A DNA stretch of 33,614 nt from an uncultured Odoribacter sp. GTDB lineage: Bacteria > Bacteroidota > Bacteroidia > Bacteroidales > Marinifilaceae. The number at the start of each line of letters is the position of its first letter. Within the stretch, counting starts at the first letter, position 1. The notes below the pieces were generated by a model. That model worked only from the letters and a program-made list of their open reading frames with translations. It ran no database searches and was not told the origin of the DNA. The stretch covers positions 1 to 33,614 of the forward strand of contig UQTM01000034.1 in NCBI GenBank assembly GCA_900544025.1, given 5' to 3'. This document shows, piece after piece, positions 1 to 6,589 of this stretch. Made by a program: the position numbers and the translations under genes.

Positions 1-52
1 AACGACCCCGAGATTACAAATCACGTGCTCTGGCCAACTGAGCTAAAGAGGC
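1..52 (-). tRNA. tRNA-Thr (anticodon TGT), 3' part cut off by the window edge
   Basis: Read on the minus strand, the 5' acceptor strand begins at 52 (GCCTCTT), followed by a D-arm (AGCTC...GAGC) and an anticodon arm with loop TTTGTAA, giving anticodon TGT for threonine. The anticodon stem has one T-T mismatch. The T-arm and 3' acceptor strand lie beyond base 1. The gene is 16 bp downstream of the SRP RNA on the same strand, so both may come from one transcript. Confidence 0.85.
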
Positions 53-68
53 ATTATTTCAAAGAAAT

Positions 69-165
69 GGGTAAGCTTACTATGTCGCACCGCTACAACC
101 ACTTACCCTTGCTGCCTTCCGACCCTGGGGGGGTTCAGCAGGAGCTGGTCGCATAGGACTTACCC
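69..165 (-). ncRNA. ffs: Small signal recognition particle RNA (4.5S type)
   Basis: The minus strand holds the conserved SRP domain IV: an apical region with GGTCGGAAGG, then CAGCAAGGG, flanked by complementary arms. The terminal stem is GGGTAAG (165-159) with CTTACCC (75-69). The RNA binds Ffh and guides co-translational targeting of membrane and secreted proteins. Length of about 97 nt fits the small bacterial type without an Alu domain. A strong Bacteroidetes promoter lies immediately upstream. The exact ends are taken from the pairing and could be off by a few bases. Confidence 0.93.
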
Positions 166-170
166 GGGCA

Positions 171-201
171 CAAAAGTACAAAAATTAATATTGCAACCAA
201 A
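171..201 (-). promoter_or_regulatory. Bacteroidetes sigma-ABfr promoter of the SRP RNA
   Basis: On the minus strand a -33 TTTG (201-198) and a -7 box TACTTTTG (178-171) are separated by exactly 19 bp, matching the TTTG-N19-TAnnTTTG consensus of Bacteroides housekeeping promoters. Transcription would start just before the SRP RNA. Confidence 0.85.
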
Positions 202-342
202 TATTTCTCTTGTTTTTTATTCAATAAAAATAGGGCTTTTTTTTAATATTCTTATTGTCAATATAAAACAGAGAAAAGGTGGTGAAAAATGAGGAAATAT
301 GGAAGAAAAAAAGTTAAAATTAAAGTTCAGTGCAACTTATTG

Positions 343-368
343 ACTGTTATTTCTGTATATATAACAGT
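343..368. promoter_or_regulatory. 8-bp inverted repeat upstream of the GAF/kinase pair
   Basis: ACTGTTAT (343-350) and ATAACAGT (361-368) are perfect inverted repeats separated by 10 bp, 42 bp before the GAF gene start. This spacing suits a dimeric regulator, but no regulator is known for it and the function is inferred from symmetry only. No clear TAnnTTTG box is seen next to it. Confidence 0.35.
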
Positions 369-409
369 GTTTAATTTATAAAAAACTACTGTAAATTAAC
401 AATGTTGAT

Positions 410-1168
410 ATGGAGAAAGAAATGATGTGCCAAATCCAGAACCGGACTGGAAATGTGGATTTTTTGGCGCGCCTGAATAACCGGTTGGCTGCGCATTTTA
501 ATTATGATGAAAATATGAATACTGCATTGGAAATGATTGGAGAATATCTCCATTATGACCGTGTACATGTAGTAGAGGTTCGAAATGATATGTCTCTTGC
601 GATTTTATATGAATGGCATAGTAAAGGATTGACTTTTGTCGATTATACCGTGAAGTCGAAAGAATTACTGAGCGATAGAAAGTTAGTGGAGCAGTTATAT
701 CGGTATGATTATATTACGATCGACGAAGCTGACGAAGCATGCAATCCTGAGATGAAAGCGCAGCTGGGTTACCAAAATGGCAAGAAAATGATTTTATTTC
801 CGTTGATCGAATCGGGGACACAGTTTGCATTTATCGCTTTTATACAATGTATGCAACTACACGATTGGACAGAGGAAGAAGTCAGGATGCTGGAATCCGT
901 GACATCTGTCGTGGGAACGAGCCTACATAAAAAAAGATTGATCGATAAGCTATATCATCATTTGGTATTGCTGAAAAAGAATGAGCAGAAAACATTGGCT
1001 TTGAGGGCACAGTTGTATAGCCTGAACGAAGAGTTACAACCGATGTGGCAGCAATTGAAAGATCATTTAAAGGGAAAGGAAATAAACGAAACGGAATCTC
1101 ATACGGAAAAAATCGATGAACGGATTTATGCGTTGAATAGAATTTGTCGGGTAGTGGCTGTAAAGTAA
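410..1168 (+). CDS. GAF domain protein, partner of the downstream histidine kinase
   Basis: 252-residue soluble protein without signal peptide. Residues about 15-175 read like a GAF sensory fold (DYITIDEAD..., KKMILFPLIESGTQFAFIAFIQC..., then W-T-E-E-E-V-R-M-L), the pattern seen in GAF domains attached to signalling enzymes. The C-terminal 75 residues are charged and probably helical, without a histidine kinase core. The stop is 5 bp before the likely start of the histidine kinase gene, so the two are probably translated from one mRNA and may work as a split sensor. The ligand cannot be told. ATG at 410 is used; an in-frame ATG at 422 is possible. Confidence 0.75.
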   Translation: MEKEMMCQIQNRTGNVDFLARLNNRLAAHFNYDENMNTALEMIGEYLHYDRVHVVEVRNDMSLAILYEWHSKGLTFVDYTVKSKELLSDRKLVEQLYRYDYITIDEADEACNPEMKAQLGYQNGKKMILFPLIESGTQFAFIAFIQCMQLHDWTEEEVRMLESVTSVVGTSLHKKRLIDKLYHHLVLLKKNEQKTLALRAQLYSLNEELQPMWQQLKDHLKGKEINETESHTEKIDERIYALNRICRVVAVK

Positions 1169-1173
1169 AAGAA

Positions 1174-2322
1174 ATGCTGATCCATAACAATCAATATACT
1201 TTATTAGTCGTTACTTCGTCGTTTGAAGAGCCTGGAGAAATATTGGAAACACTCCGGGAAGCTGCATTTCAGGTGACTACCGCCCGTGATTTCGATGAGA
1301 TTGTTCATGCCGCTAAATTAAAACAACCCGATTTACTGATTCTTAATGTTAAGCCTTCGGAAGAGCAGGAAGAATATGCAATCATTCGCCGGATGAAGCG
1401 GCATAAGGACACCCGGGGGATTTCCATGCTGTTCATTGCGGCGATCACGGAACAAACTTATATTCCCGACTGCCTGTTTTATGATAATGTCGATTTTATC
1501 TCGAAACCGTTTCGCCCTAAAGAGCTGGTGATCCGTATTCAGCACCAGCTTTCTTTGATGGAAGCTAAGAAAACGATCTGCTTACAGAATCAAAAATTGC
1601 AAAAGACGATGGAGTCGAGGGATAAGCTTTATTCTGTGATCGCCCACGATCTTCGTGCTCCGATAGGAACCATCAAGATGATTGCTGCGAGCCTGGAAAA
1701 CGAAAGAAATCAAATGACCGACCCTCACATTCTTAAGTCGTTCGATATGATCCACGAAACCACGGAGGAAGCCTATAATCTTTTAGAAAATTTATTGCGC
1801 TGGAGCCGAAATCAGAATGGAAAAACCCGGATATATCCCACCACTTTCGATTTATCCAAAGCAATCTATCATGTGCTTGCCCTTTTTACAGCGATTGCCG
1901 ATTCGAAAGGGATAAGTGTGAACAATCATTCAAAGGCAAATGTAACGGTTTATGCCGATGAAGATATGATTCGTACGGTTTTGAGGAATTTACTTTCCAA
2001 TGCAATTAAATTCTCGTTCCCTGGCGGACAGATCGATGTCGGTTTGAGTGAAATGCCGGATATGGTGATGGTGTCTGTGAAAGATAACGGACAGGGAATA
2101 AAAAAGGAGCTTCAGTCTAAGCTTTTGAAAGGGAATGAATACATTAGCACTTACGGCACTCATAATGAGAAAGGAAGCGGGTTAGGATTGATCCTTTGCC
2201 GGGATTTTGTAAAGATGAATAAGGGAAAATTGTGGTTTTCCTCTCAGGAAAATAAAGGCACGACCTTTTACTTCACCGTGCCTCGTCACCCGATGTTACC
2301 CGCCACTTCAGAAAGGCGTTGA
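1174..2322 (+). CDS. Hybrid sensor: degenerate receiver plus histidine kinase
   Basis: About 382 residues. Residues 1-125 form a receiver-like domain, then a HisKA segment with the H-box VIAHDLRAP (His158), and a HATPase_c domain with N-box NLLSNAIKFS, G1 DNGQGI and G2 GSGLGL. The kinase core therefore looks intact. In the receiver, the usual phospho-acceptor Asp is replaced by Asn58 (context LLILNV) and the N-terminal acidic pair is missing (LLVVTSS), while the conserved Lys (SKPF) is kept, so it probably cannot be phosphorylated. There are no membrane segments. I chose ATG 1174 rather than the TTG at 1144, which lies inside the GAF gene. The 3' end overlaps the convergent exonuclease gene by 37 bp. 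Confidence 0.85.
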   Translation: MLIHNNQYTLLVVTSSFEEPGEILETLREAAFQVTTARDFDEIVHAAKLKQPDLLILNVKPSEEQEEYAIIRRMKRHKDTRGISMLFIAAITEQTYIPDCLFYDNVDFISKPFRPKELVIRIQHQLSLMEAKKTICLQNQKLQKTMESRDKLYSVIAHDLRAPIGTIKMIAASLENERNQMTDPHILKSFDMIHETTEEAYNLLENLLRWSRNQNGKTRIYPTTFDLSKAIYHVLALFTAIADSKGISVNNHSKANVTVYADEDMIRTVLRNLLSNAIKFSFPGGQIDVGLSEMPDMVMVSVKDNGQGIKKELQSKLLKGNEYISTYGTHNEKGSGLGLILCRDFVKMNKGKLWFSSQENKGTTFYFTVPRHPMLPATSERR

Positions 2323-2882
2323 TACATTTTTAATGCGCCCCAGGCGTCGGTTGCGGCATAGCGTACCTGCCCTTCTGAAAATTGAGGGGCTTCCCAGTTA
2401 GAAGTTCGTTGCCGTTTGGAGATTTTCACATTGAAAATGATTGCCATTAGTTTAGAAAAAGACTTTTCTTCGATACCGAACTCCGATACATAATTTTGCA
2501 GGTCGATGAATGAGGCCGGCGTAAAATCGCCCAGACGACGCAGGAAACGAAGATCGTCGCGGATTCCTACACCGATTTTGGTAATATTCGGATCGGCCAG
2601 TAAGTTACGTAAGGAAGGCTGGAAGCCGCATAGCTTTAGCCGGAATAAATACACGCGTTCTTCTGTGGCCAGTTGCAATAAGCTGACCTGATTCACTTCT
2701 CCTTTTCGGAAAGAGGGTTTGGTCTCTGTGTCGAATCCAAGGGCGCGATGTCTCGACAGGTCATTGACCGCCTGGCTCACTTGCTGTGGATCGTTTATCA
2801 CGCTCACTTCTCCGGAAAAAATGAATGGAGGGTAAAGTTTTATTTCTTCTTTATCTATTGTCTTTTTATACTCCGCTAACAT
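2286..2882 (-). CDS. 3'-5' exonuclease of the DEDDy family (RNase D/WRN-like)
   Basis: 198 residues, essentially a single exonuclease domain. Exo I is FDTET (D-x-E pair), a second Asp is in FIDLQNY, and the last motif is YAATDAW with the Y-x3-D spacing that defines DEDDy enzymes. It probably trims 3' ends of RNA or DNA; the substrate cannot be told because no helicase or HRDC domain is attached. It lies 25 bp downstream of the DUF5063 gene on the same strand and probably shares its transcript. Its 3' end overlaps the end of the kinase gene on the other strand. Confidence 0.88.
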   Translation of the reverse strand: MLAEYKKTIDKEEIKLYPPFIFSGEVSVINDPQQVSQAVNDLSRHRALGFDTETKPSFRKGEVNQVSLLQLATEERVYLFRLKLCGFQPSLRNLLADPNITKIGVGIRDDLRFLRRLGDFTPASFIDLQNYVSEFGIEEKSFSKLMAIIFNVKISKRQRTSNWEAPQFSEGQVRYAATDAWGALKMYQRLSEVAGNIG

Positions 2883-2907
2883 GCCAACTCAATTTACAAA
2901 GCTTTCC

Positions 2908-3444
2908 TTAATCTTGTTCTGAATCTTCTTCCACTGCATACACGGCATGATGTATTGCCCGTAATACTCCGGCACAGGCCTTACCCCAGTATAACTCAAA
3001 ATTGTTATTGAGTTCCCATAGAGCTTCTCCGATAATTTCCGGAATGCCACATCGAAAAGAGGCGGTGAAATTTTTCAAATCCTGATAAATATCGCAGATC
3101 TTTTCAGAAATAGAATGTACGACCGGCGCTTCGCTATATTGCATTCCTTCGTCGAACACTTCCAAATATTCGTCGTGTTCGCCCAATAAGCGGTGTAGTT
3201 CTCCGAAAAGATAATTGTAATCTTCTTCGGTCACCACATCTTCGGTCAGGCCGTTTTCCGTACTTTCGTTGGATGGCAGTAAAGAGCCTTTCAAATAGAT
3301 TAAGGGTATGAATTTTTGCAGGCGCGAAAGGAAGTCTTTTCGTTGCATTTGGGGGGCAGTCTCTACAAAATCGCAGAATTCTTTGGCCACGGCAACAAAT
3401 TCGATAACTTCCTTGCTATAACCTATATGTTGGAAATCTTCCAT
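2908..3444 (-). CDS. DUF5063 domain protein
   Basis: 178 residues, soluble, acidic, rich in predicted helix, with no signal peptide. The pattern (Y-S-K-E-V-I-E-F-V-A-V-A-K-E-F-C near the start, LPSNE, then GEHDEYLEVFD and a C-terminal ELYWGKACAGVLRAIH) matches what I recall of the Bacteroidetes DUF5063 family, which has no known function. It is upstream of the DEDDy exonuclease, an arrangement I associate with Bacteroidales, so a role connected with RNA processing is possible but unproven. A TACCTTTG box (minus strand, 3474-3467) lies 23 bp before the start codon and is a plausible -7 element, though no -33 TTTG is visible. Confidence 0.8.
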   Translation of the reverse strand: MEDFQHIGYSKEVIEFVAVAKEFCDFVETAPQMQRKDFLSRLQKFIPLIYLKGSLLPSNESTENGLTEDVVTEEDYNYLFGELHRLLGEHDEYLEVFDEGMQYSEAPVVHSISEKICDIYQDLKNFTASFRCGIPEIIGEALWELNNNFELYWGKACAGVLRAIHHAVYAVEEDSEQD

Positions 3445-3517
3445 AATCGCTTTATTTTATCTGGGACAAAGGTACGATTTTTTTACCTTTTACTTTTTAC
3501 TTTACCACTTTTTATTC

Positions 3518-3525
3518 TATCTTTG
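3518..3525 (+). promoter_or_regulatory. -7 box of the tRNA-Ser promoter
   Basis: TATCTTTG fits TAnnTTTG and lies 12 bp before the mature tRNA-Ser. The -33 position (about 3495-3498) is a T-run rather than an exact TTTG. Confidence 0.6.
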
Positions 3526-3537
3526 CACCGCTGTACT

Positions 3538-3625
3538 GGAAAGGTGCAGGAGTGGTTGAACTGGCACGCCTGGAAAGCGTGTAATCCTCTAAAGGGATTC
3601 CGGGGTTCGAATCCCCGTCTTTCCG
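3538..3625 (+). tRNA. tRNA-Ser (anticodon GGA)
   Basis: An 88-nt class II tRNA with a long variable arm. Acceptor strand GGAAAGG (3538-3544) pairs with the 3' strand ending at 3624, and the discriminator is G. The anticodon loop CTGGAAA gives GGA (serine, UCC/UCU codons). The T-arm is GGGGTTCGAATCCCC. CCA is not encoded. Confidence 0.95.
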
Positions 3626-3636
3626 CATGAAAATCA

Positions 3637-3677
3637 AAGGGTTGTAAATCTTGAAAATGGATTTATAACTCTTTTTT
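3637..3677 (+). terminator. Rho-independent terminator after tRNA-Ser
   Basis: A 13-bp stem, AGGGTTGTAAATC with GATTTATAACTCT (two G-U pairs), encloses a short loop and is followed by a run of seven T. Confidence 0.75.
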
Positions 3678-4213
3678 TATGTCTGGAAACTAATGCTTTT
3701 GTGTTGAAATCCGTAGAAATTCAGAGGAATTTGATAAAAAACCTAGCAAAAACCTAGCAAAAACCTAGCAAATTTTCCTACCTTTTCTTTTCCTGTTTTT
3801 GTACAAATGTAAGCAATTGTGTATATATCCACGGGGTTTTATATCAGGTCGTTTTTCCTTGTATGGAAGAGTTTGTGAGGGTTGCCTGAATTAGGTTTCA
3901 GGGATATTCGGAACAATGGGAGAAGATATTGCCAATACCTGTGGAGAAAGAATATTTACCGGATAGGCGGACTAAAAAAATGAAGACAGGCATCCCGGAT
4001 TTTGTATCCTTATTGTAAAAGGGTGATATTTGAAGTTGAATGTAATATTCATCTATTTAGGAAATATTCAGTGTGTTGAATGATTGTTCAGGTTTGGAAT
4101 GAACTAAGTAAAATTGAATTTATCTTTTAGCAGAATTCGCTGAAACTTGTAGAAATGACTATTTTTGAGGACTGGAAAAGAACTTGTGAAAAAATTGAAT
4201 TAAACTATTGTGT
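3678..4213. other. Gene-free stretch between tRNA-Ser and tex
   Basis: About 535 bp without a convincing ORF on either strand. It holds the 11-bp tandem repeats and the TTTGTACAAA palindrome described separately. The rest is AT-rich and short frames are closed by stops. I see no clear TAnnTTTG promoter for tex close to its start codon. Confidence 0.6.
3737..3769 (+). repeat. Three tandem copies of an 11-bp unit (AAAAACCTAGC)
   Basis: Units at 3737-3747, 3748-3758 and 3759-3769 are identical. They lie about 110 bp downstream of tRNA-Ser in a gene-free stretch, followed by a TTTGTACAAA palindrome (3798-3807). Short iterons of this kind near a tRNA gene can mark regulatory or recombination sites of integrative elements. 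No integrase or duplicated tRNA end is seen here, so a mobile origin is only a suggestion. Confidence 0.7.
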
Positions 4214-6355
4214 ATGGAATATTATATAGATCCCGTGGCTTTTATGGTCGAGAAAACCGATACGGAGGCCCAATATGTCCGGAATTTAATAGAGCTGTTG
4301 AATGAAGGAGCGACGATTCCGTTTATCGCCCGTTACCGGAAAGAACGGACGGGGAGTATGGATGAGGTGCGGATCGGAGAAATAAAGACTTTATATGAAC
4401 AGTATCAGGAGTTGGAAAAGCGAAAAGCTTCGGTGTTGGAAAGTATCGGCCAGCAGGAAAAATTGACCTCCGCACTGGAAAAGCAAATCAAGGAATGCCG
4501 GGACATTCGGACATTGGAGGATATTTATTTGCCTTATAAACCGAAAAAACAGACAAGAGCTTCCAAAGCAAGAGCAAAGGGTTTAGAGCCTTTGGCTGCT
4601 ATATTGATGAAGCAGGAGAATGGAGATGTCGTGACGAGGGCGCAACGTTTTGTGAAAGGAGAGGTGCAGGATGAAGCGGCGGCTTTGGAGGGGGCGAGAG
4701 ATATTATTGCGGAGTGGGTGAGTGAAAGCGAGGCGGCGAGAAACCGTACCCGGCGGCAGGTGGAACGTGAGGCCTATATTTGTTCCAAAGTGGTGAAAGG
4801 GAAAGAAAAAGAGGGGGAGAAATATGCCGACTATTTTGAATACCGGGAACTTTTAAGACGCTGTCCTTCACACAGAATGCTGGCTATACGCCGGGGCGAG
4901 GCGGAAGGTGTTCTGAAAGTGGCGTTGGAGGTGGATAACGAGGTGGTGCTGGAAGGGTTGGAAAGGATATTTGTAAAAGCCGACAATGAGGCGGCCGGGC
5001 AAGTGAGATCGGCGGTAAAGGACAGTTATAAACGATTGCTGTTTCCTTCCATCGAATCGGAATATATGGGGCTTTCAAAAGAGAAAGCAGATGATGAAGC
5101 CATAAGAGTGTTTGCGGAGAATTTGCGGCAATTGCTATTGGCTCCCCCTTTGGGAAATAAGCGGGTTTTGGGGATCGATCCGGGGTTTAGGACGGGGTGT
5201 AAGGTGGTGTGTCTGGATGAAACCGGCCAGTTGATACACAATGAAAACATTTATCCGCATCCGCCACAAAGCCAGAAACAACAGGCGGCGGCAAAGGTGG
5301 TGAATATGGTAGCCACTTACAATATTCAGGCGATTGCGATCGGAAACGGTACGGCCGGACGGGAAACGGAAAGTTTTATTCAGAATTTACACTTCGACCG
5401 GAAAGTACAGGTTTTTGTGGTAAGTGAAAATGGAGCTTCCATATATTCGGCGTCGAAAATTGCCAGAGAAGAATTTCCGGAATACGATATTACGGTGAGA
5501 GGGGCGGTTTCGATCGGCAGGCGTTTGATGGATCCGTTAGCGGAATTGGTGAAGATAGATCCGAAGTCTATCGGTGTGGGACAATACCAGCACGATGTGG
5601 ATCAGGGAAAATTGAAAGGAGCTTTAGACCGGGTAGTGGAATCGTGTGTAAATAAAGTGGGTGTGAATGTGAATACTGCCGGAAAATATTTATTGATGCA
5701 TATATCCGGGTTAGGCCCTGCTTTGGCAGAGAACATAGAGGAATATATCCGGGAAAACGGGGCTTTGAAAAGCAGGGAGGAATTGAAAAAAGTAAAACGG
5801 ATGGGAAGTAAGGCATTTGAGCAGAGTGCCGGATTTTTAAGGATAGAGCAAGCGGAGAATCCATTGGATAATTCGTCGGTGCATCCGGAATCGTATTATA
5901 TTGTTCAGAAAATGGCGAAAGATTTGGGGGTGGAAGTTCGTAATCTGATCGGGAACGAACCCCTTTGTAGCCAGATCGATTTATCACGTTATGCGGATGA
6001 GAAAACAGGGCTGCCGACTTTGCAGGATATTGTGGAAGAATTAAAAAAGCCGGGACGCGATCCCCGGACAATGGCAAAAGTGTTCAGTTTTGCAGAAGGC
6101 GTGACAAAGATCGATGATCTGGAAGTGGGTATGACGTTGCCGGGAATCGTGACGAATATCACTAATTTCGGCGTTTTTGTGGATGTGGGGGTGAAACAGG
6201 ACGGATTAGTGCATATTTCGGAGCTGGCCAACCGTTATGTGGCGAATCCTGCCGATGTGGTATCGCTTCATCAGCATGTTTCGGTAAAGGTGGTACAAGT
6301 GGATAAAGAGCGTAAACGGATCGGCCTGTCGATGAAGCAGGTTGAAAATAATTGA
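4214..6355 (+). CDS. tex: Tex family S1 RNA-binding transcription accessory protein
   Basis: 713 residues, the usual length for Tex/YhgF. In order: a helical Tex N-terminal domain (about 1-190, with IPFIARYRKERTG typical of the family), a linker region, a YqgF/RNase H-like domain from about 315 (VLGIDPGFRTGCKVV), helix-hairpin-helix repeats around 485-560 (HISGLGPALAENI), and a C-terminal S1 domain (PGIVTNITNFGVFVDVGVKQDGLVHISEL split over 635-680). Tex binds nucleic acids through S1 and is linked to transcription elongation and RNA handling in the cytoplasm. The reading frame also opens with TTG at 4208, but ATG 4214 is the normal start. It appears to be a single-gene transcript with a terminator downstream. 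Confidence 0.95.
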   Translation: MEYYIDPVAFMVEKTDTEAQYVRNLIELLNEGATIPFIARYRKERTGSMDEVRIGEIKTLYEQYQELEKRKASVLESIGQQEKLTSALEKQIKECRDIRTLEDIYLPYKPKKQTRASKARAKGLEPLAAILMKQENGDVVTRAQRFVKGEVQDEAAALEGARDIIAEWVSESEAARNRTRRQVEREAYICSKVVKGKEKEGEKYADYFEYRELLRRCPSHRMLAIRRGEAEGVLKVALEVDNEVVLEGLERIFVKADNEAAGQVRSAVKDSYKRLLFPSIESEYMGLSKEKADDEAIRVFAENLRQLLLAPPLGNKRVLGIDPGFRTGCKVVCLDETGQLIHNENIYPHPPQSQKQQAAAKVVNMVATYNIQAIAIGNGTAGRETESFIQNLHFDRKVQVFVVSENGASIYSASKIAREEFPEYDITVRGAVSIGRRLMDPLAELVKIDPKSIGVGQYQHDVDQGKLKGALDRVVESCVNKVGVNVNTAGKYLLMHISGLGPALAENIEEYIRENGALKSREELKKVKRMGSKAFEQSAGFLRIEQAENPLDNSSVHPESYYIVQKMAKDLGVEVRNLIGNEPLCSQIDLSRYADEKTGLPTLQDIVEELKKPGRDPRTMAKVFSFAEGVTKIDDLEVGMTLPGIVTNITNFGVFVDVGVKQDGLVHISELANRYVANPADVVSLHQHVSVKVVQVDKERKRIGLSMKQVENN

Positions 6356-6396
6356 AAGAAAGGATTCGGGAAACGGAAATCCCCGAAATCTTTTCG

Positions 6397-6457
6397 AAAA
6401 GGTATTATTTCATTTTATGGGAATTCAGGTTCCGGTGAGTGAGATAATACCTTTTTT
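6397..6457 (+). terminator. Terminator after tex
   Basis: An inverted repeat, AAAAGGTATTATTTC and GAGATAATACCTTTTTT, with a loop of about 28 nt and a T-run on the right arm. The loop is long, but the 14-bp arms are nearly perfect and the position directly after tex supports the call. Confidence 0.6.
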
Positions 6458-6463
6458 ATAAAT

Positions 6464-6495
6464 GTTACTTTGGAGCTGGATGAAAGTAACTTTGG
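6464..6495 (+). promoter_or_regulatory. Direct repeat and -7-like box before the GH95-GH36 genes
   Basis: GTTACTTTGG (6464-6473) and GTAACTTTGG (6486-6495) differ at one base and are spaced by 22 bp, about two helical turns. The second copy contains TAACTTTG, which fits the TAnnTTTG -7 box. This could be a promoter with a tandem activator site; no -33 TTTG is found 19 bp upstream. Confidence 0.35.
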
Positions 6496-6515
6496 CGGGG
6501 TAAAAATCTCATTAT

Positions 6516-6540
6516 AAAATTCAAAAAGTTGAATTTTTTT
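6516..6540 (+). terminator. Hairpin with T-run in the leader of the glycosidase operon
   Basis: AAAATTCAA and TTGAATTTT form a perfect 9-bp stem with a 4-nt loop, followed by further T. It lies about 50 bp before the GH95-like start codon, downstream of the -7-like box, so it may act as an attenuator or as a second terminator for tex. The AT-rich stem is weak. Confidence 0.35.
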
Positions 6541-6589
6541 ACTTTTCTTTGAAAAATAATAATGGCGTTTGTAAATATTTTATTTAAAA

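Noticed and set aside
289..381. 30-codon frame with a ribosome-binding-like AAAGGTGG upstream
   Set aside because: It overlaps the palindrome before the GAF gene, is lysine-rich low-complexity sequence, and has no other support.
3538..4213. Duplicated 3' end of tRNA-Ser as an attachment site
   Set aside because: No second copy of the tRNA end was seen in the window and no integrase gene is present.
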